This document shows positions 11,747 through 23,665 of a DNA stretch of 64,000 nucleotides, piece after piece. The notes beneath the pieces are model-generated. The model saw nothing but the letters and a program-made list of their open reading frames with translations, was not told where the DNA came from and made no database searches. The DNA lies in contig JAJVDF010000257.1 in NCBI GenBank assembly GCA_022410635.1, positions 1,425,992 to 1,489,991 on the forward strand. Direction: 5' to 3'. The position numbers and the translations under genes were made by a program. The DNA comes from Tretioscincus oriximinensis. Lineage: Eukaryota > Chordata > Lepidosauria > Squamata > Gymnophthalmidae. Within the stretch, counting starts at the first letter, position 1, and each line of letters begins with the position of its first letter.

Positions 11747-11747
11747 T
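11481..11747. repeat. Long TAA/TAG trinucleotide microsatellite
   Basis: About 267 bp of TAA and TAG units. Two pure TAA blocks (near 11578-11623 and 11680-11745) are separated by interrupted TAG/TAA mixtures. Read on the minus strand it is an artificial leucine run and not a gene. It lies about 0.2 kb past the likely ELMO1 cleavage site. Confidence 0.95.
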
Positions 11748-11954
11748 ATTGCAGTATATCACTCTAGTACTCCAGGACTATATTTTGATTGCCAGGGAAT
11801 GTGTGGGAATCCCAGGTTTTATGTTTGCCAAACTGAGTAGCTTTCTACTTAGCTTAAAACTATAATGCCCTATTAATTAAAAAATGGACAATTTTTTTTT
11901 TAAAAAAGACAAATGTAGGAACAATAGTGTCAGTGAATAAAGACAGAACGCCAG

Positions 11955-12954
11955 GAATAAACATAAATCCAGTTTTATTCAACAACAATGTTGATGGGAA
12001 TGTTGGTGTATATCTTCTCTCTTAGGGCAAATATTTCTAGGTACTATATGGAAATTAAAACATAAACTTATTTCTGTTCAAAGTACACACATACAAGCTT
12101 TGCTCTTAATTAAATATATATTTGGCAAAATGTTTTCAAATGTTTGAACAAACCCAAATCCTTGACAACTCTGTACACTCTTGATAAATTTAGGATGTAA
12201 ACCTAAATACACAGACTTTTTGATATCTATCACATATGATGCGTTACTGACAAAATAATCCATTCTGCATGGAACAAAATATGCCCATTGGTTTTAATGA
12301 AATTAACTACACAATAGGAACATAAAACAGTGAGTGGCTTAATCGAAAGTGGGGTAATACTTGTGAAAGACATGAAATGTAACATAAAATTAATGTTTGC
12401 AGTAAAATGGGACCATTCTTTTCGTAGACGGGCAATCACTTGACACAGCATGAATGAAGTAGTGGAGCAGACGGTAGTTGTGACAAGAAGATGCTAGAAG
12501 TTAAAAGTCGTTAACCACCCCCACCCCCCACCCCCAGCAAGATCAGTTATTTAGCTGATTAAGTGTCTGAGACAGAGAGGACTGAAGCTGGAAGTTATTT
12601 TTTGCTACCTTCCACCCACAAAATGATCATCTTATTTTTACTGATGTCCTTCCAAGTGAAACCATGTGAAATTCTAGCTTTGGTTGGGCAATTATCCATC
12701 TTAATCACATTGTTCCTTCACGTGAAAAGTGTTTCCCAACAATAAAAAGGTGGCCTTTTTGGGAACCATTTGAAATTGGAACGTTCAGTTGATGTTGATC
12801 AAGGAAGCGTTTCAAAGCAAGAATCGGAGTGATGTCATTGCTGCCCCCATGAAGTCATATCTGCGCATCTTGTTCTCTTCTTAATGTTTTTAAAATCTTA
12901 ATTTATNGTTTAAATTTCCAGTTTAAATGTTAAATCTCAGCAGTGCAAGTAGTC
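11955..12954 (-). other. ELMO1: ELMO1 3' UTR (probable extent)
   Basis: Transcribed sequence after the ELMO1 stop. It is AT-rich with no open frame of note and no recognisable transposon. The 3' end is placed about 20 nt past the AATAAA at 11974-11979, giving a UTR of about 1.0 kb. The end is inferred and longer isoforms are possible. A C-rich run on the plus strand at 12518-12537 becomes a G-rich run in the transcript. Confidence 0.5.
11974..11979 (-). promoter_or_regulatory. ELMO1: Probable ELMO1 polyadenylation signal AATAAA
   Basis: Canonical AATAAA on the minus strand about 975 nt after the ELMO1 stop codon, followed within 40 nt by T/G-rich sequence. It is the only exact AATAAA on the minus strand that I noticed between the stop and the large microsatellite. 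Confidence 0.45.
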
Positions 12955-13155
12955 TTAGTTACAGTCATATACGAAATCATAGTTGCTTGGTTCCTTTGGA
13001 ATCGGTGGTGGAGCATCAGGGATTTGTATGTTCTCCAGGTCTAAGAGGCGTAGTTTTATTTCCATACTGAGTAGAGTGTCCAAGTCATTGCGTGTCAGTT
13101 CACTCATCATATCTTTTCCAAGAAGTGCATTTAAACCGTCTGTCCACACACAATA
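12955..13155 (-). CDS. ELMO1: ELMO1 terminal coding exon with DOCK-binding tail
   Basis: The last exon begins after acceptor TATCTTTAG and reads [20 protein letters not shown] onward for 66 codons to the stop TAA at 12955-12957. It holds the C-terminal helix of the PH domain ([13 protein letters not shown]), a second helix ([21 protein letters not shown]) and the proline-rich tail [11 protein letters not shown] followed by [10 protein letters not shown]. In ELMO1 the helix and the PxxP tail (about residues 707-714) bind the N-terminal SH3 region of DOCK180 (DOCK1) and DOCK2, relieving autoinhibition. The NYDFVYDCN end separates ELMO1 from ELMO2. Because Y662 follows directly from the preceding E codon, the six exons give 248 residues, which fits a normal-length protein. 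Confidence 0.98.
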   Translation of the reverse strand, partial: YCVWTDGLNALLGKDMMSELTRNDLDTLLSMEIKLRLLDLENIQIPDAPPPIPKEPSNYDFVYDCN

Positions 13156-14333
13156 CTAAAGATAGGGGTAAAGGAAAATGGAGGAGGAAAATGTGCATAA
13201 ATATAGCTTTTTATAAATATAAAAACTTCCAGGACAATGATTCATCCATATATTTATCACTTCAGATTAGGGTTGTTGTAGCCCCATACCCAAACCACCC
13301 ACCTCCTCTTCCAAAGCCATGCTTTGTCAGCAAAGACCTGCAATTTTTTAAAAAATTAGAGACTTTAATGGTCCTTGTCCAGCCTACTTCCCATCTTTCC
13401 TCTCGGCACCCAACCTAGATGTTGCCATGACAGGCAACACCTAGGCCACACAGCCAGCTGCTGGTTTGGGAGCAGGCCCATNCTGAGACACCATTAGCCT
13501 GGCCATGGCTGTAGTGCTAGTGTGCCCATGTGATCTGTCCCAGTCCCAGATGAAGAAGTTTTTCATTTTGCCTTCTAGACTTGGTTGCTGGCCTTCATGC
13601 GTGTGTGGGAGTGAGCATTGGCCAGCCCCCTTTACTACTTCCGTTGCAGTGTCTAAGAAGTAAAACTGATGAGTCCAGAGAAGTCCACAAACATTAAAAA
13701 TCAGGATGCCAAATTTGTTTTTGTTTTTTAATAAAAATCCTAGGCTTTCCCCAGGTACTTGAGATTTAACCTAATTTCCAAAACATGCGNCATCTTGGGA
13801 TTGTCCCTGACAAACTGGGGTGTATGGGAACCCATACAATCTACGATGAAAGCACTGAGTTAAACTGGCTGAGGCTATTGTAGAAGGTATAATTTCAAAT
13901 ATGATTTATTTTTGTCCACTGTTTTACATAATTGTTTTCTCAATTAAAAAATGAAGGAAATCTCACATTTATTTAAGATAGTAAGTATCAATGGTTGGGA
14001 TTGTACTGACATGTGATTGGGCCTCTCTGTAGGTCCATCCCTTGTTTAAACAGCACCAGTTTAGGTATAGTATCTTAAGAGTGTGAGAAGCCTCATGTGT
14101 AACTTAATAAGTTATTACTGACATTGCAAACCTTGAGTTATACCCATAGTGTGCAGTGATGTTCAATATTGGACGAAGGTTACACAAACACTACATATTC
14201 CGTATTTGAAAACATATGAGCAACATAAGCAATCTTCAAATAATTTATGGCATTAGTTAGTACAAAGTATGAGGAGGATCTCAGTCTTCCTCTGTCAATT
14301 TTCATGTTCACAGCTACATATATGTAAATTTAC
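13156..14333 (-). other. ELMO1: ELMO1 last intron (phase 0)
   Basis: Intron of 1178 bp between the penultimate and last coding exons, bounded by GTAAAT and TATCTTTAG. I see no recognisable transposon. There are single ambiguous bases at 13482 and 13790. Confidence 0.9.
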
Positions 14334-14411
14334 CTCATGTTTATCAGGAGCGATGAAATTTAGCTGTCCATTTGAATCGTATAGTATAGAAAAAGCTAAT
14401 TCAAGTACTTC
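14334..14411 (-). CDS. ELMO1: ELMO1 coding exon (penultimate), PH domain end
   Basis: Exactly 26 codons in phase 0, EVLELAFSILYDSNGQLNFI to APDKHE, about residues 636-661. It encodes the last strands of the PH domain before the C-terminal helix. The acceptor is CTTTTCCCAG and the donor is GTAAAT. My recollection of mammalian ELMO1 has Cys where this sequence has Gly in YDSNGQ. If so, this is an ordinary lineage substitution and not a defect. The exon is too short to appear as an open frame of its own and was found from its splice sites and similarity. Confidence 0.96.
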
Positions 14412-17400
14412 CTGGGAAAAGACAATAAAAGCATCCACGTGTTAAAAAAAATCTGGTTTGCTTTAACAAATATCTTAATCTGGACAGAACAGGAAACTAC
14501 AGTAAATTTAGTTAAAGAACACCAGTGCTGGAAAAAAAGAGGTCTGAGAAGTTTATAATTGCCTGTTGTGCTGGTCTATCAAACATCGTACNTGTTGGAA
14601 AGAGAGGACATTATTTTAGTGGTGACATTAACACTGTGCAAAATGTATGAAGGGGGAAATGCCATTGGACCCCATGAACAATTAGCTTTGTTCCTGATGT
14701 TTTGCGAGAATATGTTGTAATTTCAGTTGTTATCACTGTAAACTATTTATCTTGCTGATGAATAAGAAATTAAAAAAAAGGATGGGCTCATTCAACTACC
14801 AATAGTGCATATGTATAGGAAATTTATTAAATTGCTGTATAATCTCTGAGCACCTAATATAAACAAAACCTGTTTGGAGGGACAAACTTTTAAATTTGGG
14901 AAACTCTCAAACATATATAAACCTATGTTCTGAAAAACAAAAACGTGACCAGCTAAGCTGTAATAGTACCTGCATGACCATAACACAATTTGTGGCCTTT
15001 AGTGCTCTAAATCTATCATCATAACTCTAGACTTCCAATGGGATTTCTTGAAATGCTCCTTGAATGGAAATGATTTAATTAAGAATTTGAGAAGATGACA
15101 TATTGCTGTGCTTCAAGCAACTACAGAATCATTTTTCTTCAAGGGTTCAAGTTACATAATTTATCATACAAGAAGCTAATAGAAGCTAAATAACAATCCA
15201 CAGTTAAAATTCCTTTAGATTTCCTTGCTTTAAATTATTGTCAAAATGATGCAGATGCAGATGCTTTTGTTTTGTATGTGTGTTTTGCCTACAGTGCATT
15301 CAGATTGACAAAAAATAAGATGGTTTTGAATAATATCAGGCAGAAGAACAAATGAATTAGATTATGTCCTATCAAGCTATTAACTACAGATGACACCAAG
15401 TACCAATTCAACATTGTGCTTATTTACTGCTAAGTGATCCATCTGGAAGGATGAAAACTGCATGCTGGTAAATAGTAAGATGATGAAACCACCAAGATGG
15501 TTATTGTGTCAAATCTATTCTTTGCTTATGACAGTAGCATTCAGTTGCTTCTACTCTTCCAATGCATAAACATAAAAGCAGCAGCTATATGAAAGACATA
15601 AAGATGAAAATGTCCTTTGGAAGTTTTGTAATACTGTGCAGCATTATAAATCCATTTGATGTGAATACAGAAAAGTATCTGAGATGAATATACCTATTCA
15701 TTTTTATGGAGGAAGCCACTCTTTATGTGTGCAGAATCTTAGAAAAGAAGAAAGTGTTTTGCTCTGAAACAAAGCTGGAGAAAGTTCAAAAGGTGAAAGG
15801 AATAAGTGGGATTTTGTTTGAATCCGCCAACTGTCTCTTGTCATCTCTATCTAGGGCTGCCATATTTTGGCAGCCCAAAACTGGGACGGGGGTGGGGTGG
15901 GAGTGCGTGCACGCACGTGCTCACATACGGCCGCTTGTAGTGAGACAGGCAGAACCTCCGTGTGCGCACGCGTGTGCATGTGCGTAGCTGATCCAATGTT
16001 GGAGGCGGGGTTTTGCGCGCCTGCTTGCAAAGCGCGCCAACNCGCCTCTAGCGGAGGAAAATGCCTGGGTTTGTGACAGGAGAACANAGCTATTCTCCTG
16101 TCACAAACTCAAGCGTTTTTCCTTTGCTGGAGGCGAGTTGGCGCGCTTTGCAAGCAGGCGCGCAAAACCCCGCCTCCAACATTGGAGCAGCTACGGCACA
16201 CTCCGAGGTCCCTTCCAGGACCCCGGAAAGCGTTGGTCGGGCTTCAGCCGTCAGCTCTGACGGCTCCTTTGCCTTTAAAATTCTGGATTTTTACATTCCC
16301 TGATGCAGCATCGGGGAATGTAAAAAGACGGTATTTTGCCTTAAATCCCGGAGGGGACTATATTTTAGTCCCCCAAACCGGGATTATCCCGCTTTCCCAG
16401 GACGTATGGCAACCCTATCTCTATCAGATGGCAAGACAAGTGTGGGCATTGTTTGGATGCTTGATTCCATGNTGTGACATGTACACAAATGTATTTTAAT
16501 GGCATGGAAAATCTGGAAATCCATGATTGATGCTCCAGTGGCAACCATTTTTGACACATGCACAATGGAAATTTTCCAGGATGACAGATCCCAGAATCAA
16601 GCATTCAGATAAGATATACCCTACATTATGAACACTCTATGTATCTGGCAAGCCCATCATAGTATTGAAATAATCCTGGGATTTAGGTTCTGTCTGGACA
16701 TGATATTCCATGTATAATATTCTTCTAGCTATTGTTAAGAGTAGCTAAAATTATGCACGCTGGGTAAGTGTGTGTGTGGGGGAATGAAACATGAAAATGT
16801 AGTGAAACAAAAGATATTTTTTCCTCAATATTTTATTGTGCACAATTCAAGAATGCCAGGTGGCTAGAGATAAGAGATAAAATCAGTAGCAGTATTACAG
16901 GGTAGGTGCAAGAGAGAGCTGCACTAGTATAATTAAAGCTAGTTTTGAGAATCAAACTGTTTTTGTATTTAATATGATTCTTGCACTGTTCTACCTTCTT
17001 CCTTAGTTCTACCTTAGGCAAGTTTGGGCATCCAGTAAATGGGAGTTTAATCTCTGTTTCAGACCCTTGGCATGTGTGATTGACAGGGTGTTTTGCTGAA
17101 AGTGTCAAATTTACTGAAGTTTAAGCTATGTGAATACAGAAGTTGAGTTGCATAAAACTGTGAGACCTCCCGTTTAAATTGGCTTCAACACAGCTGGGGA
17201 AAAAGAAGGCTAGTCTAAGCACAATTGTGATCAAACACTGTTGTCATTTACTTTGCATTAAGTGACATTAGATGTGTCATAACTCCAGTTCCAATTCATA
17301 TCTGGGACTGTCTCTTGCCCAAGCTGATGAGATTTTGTTACCATCTGAGGCACAGAACCTTTAAACCGGCCGGCTTCNAATTAAGGAATTTAGTTTTATC

Positions 17401-17707
17401 TAATTGTTGAAATTCAGAGAATGGAAAGCTTTATCAGCGAAGTTATTTTAATAATGCCTTATTTTTCATTTTTGAAATGATTTTTCTATCCTGGTTTCAT
17501 ATGCTATTCTTAAGTAATGCTGCTGACCCAAATCTTTGCAATGAAACAGTTTTAAAATCAACATCCTCATCCTCAATTCCAACTGAAAATACTCAAGTCT
17601 TTTGAAGTGTAAGTCCCAAGTGATTGTAATAAAATAAATAAGCACACAGTTTTATTAAAAGATAACGTTTAGACTTGATGNAGTTTAATTTTTATTAACA
17701 TTGGTAC
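14412..17707 (-). other. ELMO1: ELMO1 intron (phase 0) with one hAT MITE
   Basis: Intron of 3296 bp bounded by GTACCA and CTTTTCCCAG. Its only clear insert is the hAT-like foldback element at 15852-16417. The rest is AT-rich unique-looking sequence. Confidence 0.9.
15852..16417. mobile_element. hAT-type foldback MITE with 8-bp target duplication
   Basis: Ends TAGGGCTGCCATA and TATGGCAACCCTA are inverted repeats. The target TCTCTATC is at 15844-15851 and 16418-16425. The interior is a GC-rich palindrome with its centre near 16083; arms around 15990-16075 and 16090-16192 carry GCGCGCC and GGCGGGGTTTTGCGCGC. No transposase. Ambiguous bases fall in the palindrome (16042, 16087). Confidence 0.85.
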
Positions 17708-17790
17708 CTTGTTTTGCTTAAGTGCTCCTTTCTCTTTCATGTGAGGACAGTCTTTCCCTGTCACAACTGCTTTTATATCTGCCACTGGCA
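17708..17790 (-). CDS. ELMO1: ELMO1 coding exon (third from last), PH domain
   Basis: Two bases complete the Leu codon, then 27 codons read [20 protein letters not shown] to GALKQNK, about residues 609-635 of ELMO1. This encodes later strands and the loop of the PH domain. The acceptor is GATATAG and the donor is GTACCA, so the next intron is phase 0. The exon is 83 bp and is isolated by a 5.3-kb intron upstream and a 3.3-kb intron downstream. It is intact with no internal stop. Confidence 0.97.
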
Positions 17791-18139
17791 CTATATCAAA
17801 TGGGGAAAAAGAAGAGCAAGTGAGAGAGGTTCTGAGATGTGAAAAATGCATATCATGAAAAAACAGGCAAGACAAATTTGTTGTGTCACAAATGACATTC
17901 TTTGTATTACGGTTTTGTATCTGATGCATAAAAGAAATCAAATTTGGAACCTGAAAACCTTAAAATAAAAGGGGATTCAAGCATCACATTCACAGATGAA
18001 AATGTCAGCTGCCATTTTAGTCTTTTATATTGGAGATGAGAAGAGCAGATTAAAATCTCAACCATCTAACCTTAGATAATTTTATTTCAAAATAAATTTT
18101 GCTAAGTTTATTTGACTGGCACAAAACCTTCAGTGGTTC

Positions 18140-18260
18140 TTCTTCTTCTTCTAAAAGCACTAGGCTAGGATCCAGGAAACCTTTGGTTCAAATCCATAGA
18201 CTGTCATGGAAACTTACTGGTGTTCCAATCATGGATAAAATGGCTTCACTGCCTTTTGTG
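18140..18260 (+). mobile_element. Decayed tRNA-derived SINE
   Basis: Has a B-box GGTTCAAATCC followed by the CATGGAAACTTACTGG region that follows the tRNA head in reptilian SINEs. The A-box and tail are worn. Confidence 0.45.
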
Positions 18261-19109
18261 TGTCTTGGAAATAGCAAAGGCTAAGGGAGTAAAGTGATTG
18301 GATGAGCTGCATAGATGAGATCACAGGTTATTCCTGCTTCCGTTTCTCTAGCCAAACCAATCCCAAATGCCATATTTATCCTCCTTTGGTTCATACTGAT
18401 AGCACTAAGAGGGAAATGCTGATGCTCATGTATGTTTCCATATTTTCAGGTCCAGGCTATTTTTATTGTTTTTTTAAGGAAGAAGAATGCCAAATTCCAT
18501 AGGAGGCTGCATAGAGCTGCAGATTATATGTTGCATTTAACAACTGTTTCATATTGTATTGTTGTTGTATTTTATTCTTATAGAATGTAGTTTTTAACTT
18601 TGTCTTTCACAGTTATATATATCTTGAGAATCTGTGAACTCTACAGCATCACTAATGGATGTTTGGCTTTTTTTATTACTGAAGATGTTCAAGTAATTCC
18701 TCTTTGAACTATCTTGGTGTCTGATTAGGAAAACCCACCTTGTCATTTAACCTAAGCAGCCTTTATAGCAAATGTTATTTCCCTGCAGGGGCTCCATAGA
18801 TCTTTTTGTTAGCATCTTGCTAACATGGCAATTCTTGGAGCAGAATCACATAGCTGGCTTTCTCCAGATAATGCTTCCAATTAGCATGATTGCATCTCAT
18901 CTTCATTATGCAACAGCTATGAGGCACCATTTTATCCACAGATGAAAGCAATGCTAGTCTATATTAAGAAGGGAAAGTCAGCAATAANCAGTCCTTATGT
19001 CTTTGAACAAAAATGCTCATCTGTATTTTTTTTAATGCATATCCATTTGATTTCTTTCAGGAGTGGGAGGTTGGATTATATTCCTTGCTTTCCTTTTGAA
19101 TGGGAAGAA

Positions 19110-19185
19110 TGCTGAAAACAATTAAGGGAACACTTTAACATGTACTGTTATGTTAAAGTGTTCCCTTACTTGTTTTGAGCAGTAT
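19110..19185. mobile_element. Mariner-type MITE
   Basis: Two inverted arms of the AAACAATTAAGGGAACAC family around a short loop, the right end GAGCAG next to TATA. The left end has lost two bases. Confidence 0.7.
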
Positions 19186-19479
19186 ATTTTGTGTAATCTG
19201 AAGCAGACCTTTCTGCACTGAACCTTATTCTAGTCTGTATGCTGCTGCATGCCTGCTGTAGTTTGCACCAGCACATAGGCAAGATGTTCATTATCCCAAG
19301 ATACAATCCAGAATAAGATCTTTGCAGAAAAGACCGTAATGACTTATCCAGAGTATTGTGATACAGTTTGAAACAAACAGGCAAAAATGTTGCTGTACCC
19401 AAAAGAGATAAAATAGCTTTCTTGGATAATTCTGAAGAAAAGAAGTAATCTTTTTACCATTAAGAAAAGTATTGCTGAG

Positions 19480-19585
19480 TTTATTTATTTATTATTTATT
19501 TATTTGTACTTGTATCCTGCCCTATACCTGAAGGTCTCAGGGCGGCCAACCATAGGGTGGCGCACACAGCTTTTATTGCTTTCTT
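19480..19585 (-). mobile_element. 3' end of tRNA-derived SINE A
   Basis: Minus-strand copy of the GGTTGGCCGCCCTGAGACC...AAATAAATA tail of the full SINEs at 26136 and 60151, including part of AGCTGTGTGCGCCACCC before it. Confidence 0.7.
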
Positions 19586-19655
19586 TCTTGTTGAGATCTG
19601 CCACTGGTCTTTAGGGACCAATAAGAGAGTTTGGAATGTTGAATTCAGTGCGCAT

Positions 19656-19965
19656 CAGTGGCGGCTGGCCACTGTGCTTGTGGGGTTCGGCGAACATTCA
19701 GAGATTAAAATCAATTATAAAATCTCCTNTCATAGAGTAGCTGCCAATAAATCAAAAAGCTCCAGGCAGCTTTTTTAATTGGCAAAAGGGGTTGCAATCC
19801 CTTAACCAATGGGAGGGCTGCCTAGGAGGGGCTACAGTCTCTCTCTCAGTTTCCATAGAGGTGCTATTTTGTATTTGACATTCAACTTGCAGACTGAGAG
19901 AGAAACAGGTAAGTGCCTCAATGTGCCTCCTTCCCCCCAGCCACAAACTGCATCAGCCACCGCTG
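19656..19965. mobile_element. hAT MITE with perfect 8-bp target duplication
   Basis: 310 bp. Ends CAGTGGCGGCTG and CAGCCACCGCTG, inverted with two mismatches. Target GTGCGCAT at 19648-19655 and 19966-19973. No coding capacity. One ambiguous base at 19729. Confidence 0.88.
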
Positions 19966-22900
19966 GTGCGCATGTGCCCATGGTGATGACACTTTAGGCT
20001 ACCCAGCTACATTGTAGAGGGCACATAGCAGCCTCCAGTATCCGAATCTGCCCCTGCCACCATCATCCGGCCAAGCCCGAATTTGCGGGCATCCCAACAT
20101 GAGTATAACTGTTCAGTTTGCATTCATGGCTGTGGAAGTTAACAAATCTAGAGAGGTTGAATTGGTTCAGTTAGCATTCCGTTAGTAAAATACAAAGCAG
20201 TTGAAAACATGTCTGGTCTTTCTTATAAACCTGAGATCGCTGCATTCTATTATGCAGTGTACAAATAATTGGCTTTTGGAATATCAGTGATCTACAGAAT
20301 TAAAATTTATGTTTTCCTTTGTTTTTCTCTGCATTCATGTAAGATATATTTGCTTTGAGGTTTTGATGTTTTATTTTGTAAAGCTAGATCTCTGGTGTTT
20401 GTGTTGTATTTGATACTGATATATAAACGAATATGTTTTGTAAGTCACATCTACATTAAGGAATTAGATCATAAGGTGATTCTTACTCATTTATACATAT
20501 TTCTATACTAAAGATTTTTGGAAAACTCAATATACGTTTCACTATTGCTTGGGTTTTTTTCCTTTGTTTTCTTCTCAATCTCTCACTTTTCTCTGAATCC
20601 CAAACATAGTCATGATGTGTTTGCTTAAGGGGAAAAAATAGTCCCTCTCAATTCTAGAGCTGCTGTGGAGATATGATTAAGTAGCCTGCACCCTATTCTG
20701 ATGAAATGTTGCATTAAAAAAATTCTAAAATAGCTTTGAGGCCANTCTGTGAAGCAATGAAAATAAGTAACTGACTACAAATTGATGCTATTAAGAAGCT
20801 CTGTGGAAGTCCTTAAAACTCTGTTTCTGAGGTAACGGGCATGAGGAAAACCCCTGGCCAATATGTTTATTTCTGAAAAACAAACATATTTTTGCAACAT
20901 TACTTCTAGTATTTTTATGAATACTGGATGCTCTGTTATTTTTAAAAATCCATAAAAACTTATCATGTGTTGCCTGGAAATATTTATTTAAAAAAGAAAG
21001 ACTTGAAAGTTTTCACACAAACAAAAAATAAAAACCTCACAGATATCTAGCACATGTTTTATCATGCGTATTCCACTTCGGACCGACTTGTGCTCTTCCA
21101 CTGTTAAAGATCTGAAATGAGCTATTTTTGGAGCTTATGATGGATCTACCTAACCCAATTTAAGGTAGCACGTAGAACCACAGCATACTAGAGTTTAAAG
21201 ATGTGATTTTGGCTGTCAAGACTGTCATGAAGAAATACAAGGCAAAGATTCTCCACTAATGATTGCCCAGCCTTCAGTGGAAAATATTAGTGAAGCCCCG
21301 TCCTAGCTGTGGGGAAAGAAATGGTTTGGAGAAAAGTGAAGAGGGTTTTTTTAAATATATATATTATTTTATACATATATACCTATTCTGTCCTCCCTCC
21401 TTCCCAGCTTTGTTTTAATGGATGGAAGGAGTGGAAGACAGGCTGCAAAGGACAATGTTTCACTGGATGGTACACAAGCAAGATTCAGTCTAAAGGAGGC
21501 CCCAGCAGTATAAACAAGTCTTTACATGTTTGTTTCTTTGTGCAGTAATCTAGATAACTAGATATGTTTTATTACAATTCTAACTAAATTATTCAAAAAA
21601 TAAAACAATAAAATACAAAATCATCCTGTCAATCTGATCCATAGTGCTGGTCTATCAGTTTGGTAAATGTATGACGAGCCTCTCTCGACATGTAGATGTA
21701 GTCTAAGAGAGGCTACTTTGGTGGCACCTCACTTTGGAATGCACCAGCATACCGAAAGGAGGCTCCTAGTACACTTTATATAATGCCCAGTGTGGATTAC
21801 TCTGTATAATGAGTGGACATAAGATAGTCTGGCCTATTATTTTTGTGACAAGGAGGAGTCTTATGTCTCAGTTAGGCTTTGCTAAAGATTTGTGACAAAT
21901 AAATTTGCTTGGGAACAGTCCTGCCACAGTTTAGTATTTTCACACAGTGAATTCACACTCTCATAATCTGTTACCCTTGCTTCTGCTTTGGGCCAATAAG
22001 AGCATTGATGACATGAAGTTTGTCTAAGCTAGAATGTTACATGAACAATTATGGCATGGAAAATATACAACTGATTTTCCTGGATATATGGAATGATGTT
22101 TTAATGGTGTATCGACATTTTCTCTAACATTTATTTTTGTTCATCCTTTTGAACATGAGCAGTAGGAGTTCTGAGGACATAAGTGACTTGTGGAGAGTTT
22201 GAGTTTTAAGGGCCTATCTTTATTTAACCAGAATATGCCCAAGAGTTTGGTATAAGAGAGGCCATATTTCTGTTAGGATTTTCCACCTGTACTAGATGAA
22301 ATACATCAGGAGGTCCAAATCACAGATTTATTGGTGTATACTAAACAAAAGANAAGTGTGAATGCTTTCCTCATACAAATATCCCAATGGGGATGTCTTT
22401 ATTCCAGTCCAAATGTAATTTGTCTGAGCTTTGGTATGAACATAAAGATTCCCAATGCATCTGAAAAAACCCTTAGTTTATGAAAGCTCATGTTACCTAG
22501 ATCTCCTTGATAGCTTTTGTGTGGATAACCCACATTGTAAGGATATAAGAAAGAACCAGAACTCTCTAAAATGGAATAATGAGATAAGTCCTCTCTCTCT
22601 TTTATTTTCATAAAGAACATGTAGTGCCTAATACTACATGGCAGTACAACACATGGCAGATGTATACTTTGGCCCAAAGCCAGAAGAGGATCTTCTGTGN
22701 TTTAGCTGAGTCTTCATGCTCATGAGTACTGTAAACGAATTTCTTGATTGATGCTATTGATCCAGTGAATCCAAATTGTAGCTAGGATTGAGAGACATCT
22801 GTTTAAAACTCAGTGAGAAAAGAAAGGCTTACTTGCTACACCAAATGACAATTCCTAATAAATATCCAGTAGGAATTAGTGGCAAATGAGAGAATGATCC

Positions 22901-23093
22901 AAAAATATATTTATTCACCAGTTCTTTCCTTATCATTTCTTTCTTTGTTTATGTAGGACGTTTTGCTGTTATGCTCTGTGGGCTATCTTCCAATCTTCTC
23001 TGTAGTTCTGACCTAGTGCTTGACACTGTGATTTCTAGACTCATAATTGGGGTTGATACATGAAAAAAGACTTGTAACATGTCCATTACTTAC

Positions 23094-23201
23094 ATTTATC
23101 CTGCAATGAATCATGTGGAACTTCACCTTGAGGACTTTCTTCCAAGTCTCCATAATGCAAGACTTTGTGGTTTGGTGAGAGTCGGCAATACCAAAATTTG
23201 T
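23094..23201 (-). CDS. ELMO1: ELMO1 coding exon (fourth from last), PH domain core
   Basis: After completing the Asp codon begun in the previous exon, 35 codons read [20 protein letters not shown] to PHDSLQDK, followed by one base of a Leu codon. This is about residues 573-607, the middle strands of the PH domain, and the FWYCRLSPN and LHYGDLEE strings are characteristic of ELMO1. The acceptor is TTTCATAAG and the donor GTAAGT, the strongest donor in the set. Phase is 1 on both sides. The frame is intact and conservation of the spliced product is clear. Confidence 0.97.
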
Positions 23202-23344
23202 CTTATGAAATTTGAAAAACAAAACATCATTATGAATTTGAACAAAGACACAAAGAGTAATTATACCAGTCACCAGATATCTTGAGGCATTCACTTCCTT
23301 ATCTTGTGTTTTTATATTGTACTACAAATTTTTTCATAATGCCA

Positions 23345-23665
23345 CGCAAAGGGTGCATCATACCTGGTTGTACAAACCATTTCAACAGCTAATGGTATGA
23401 GAACCTGAGGTAAGCCCTTCTCGGTGGTTGACCCCAGTCTTTGGAATAGTCTCCCCCTCGAGGTGCGTCTCTCATCATTATATTCTTTTAGAAGGTCCTT
23501 AAAGACGCACCTCTTCAACCTGGCCTTTGGTTGAAGAAATGCTGGTTTTTTTNCCCNNNNNNNNNNNNNNNNNNNNNNNNNNNNNNNNNNNNNNNNNNTT
23601 TTTTGTTGCCGCCCCAAGACCTTTGGGTATGGGACAGGGTATAAATGTAAATAAATAAATAAATA
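23345..23665 (+). mobile_element. L2-like LINE 3' end with assembly gap
   Basis: CCCCTCGAGGTGCGTCTC, then AAGACGCACCTCTTCAACC (a translated FKTHLFNLAFG-type segment), a run of Ns at 23557-23598 and the CAAGACCTTTGGGTATGGGA tail with AAATAAATA. The same order appears at 35885-36290 on the other strand. Confidence 0.65.
23557..23598. other. Assembly gap (42 Ns)
   Basis: Run of Ns in an L2-like element, preceded by an isolated N at 23553. The gap size may be nominal. Confidence 0.98.

Larger units (their letters stand above)
17791..23093 (-). other. ELMO1: ELMO1 intron (phase 1) with small MITEs and SINE pieces
   Basis: Intron of 5303 bp bounded by GTAAGT and GATATAG. It holds a decayed tRNA-type SINE (18140-18260), a mariner-type MITE (19110-19185), a SINE 3' end (19480-19585) and a hAT MITE (19656-19965). 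From about 19980 to 23090 I see no named repeat. Confidence 0.9.

Noticed and set aside
11466..11762. 98-codon leucine-rich open frame on the minus strand
   Set aside because: It is the TAA/TAG microsatellite read backwards, with no coding signal outside the repeat.
13261..13480. TAGGGTTGTTG motif resembling a hAT end
   Set aside because: No inverted partner or target duplication could be found downstream.
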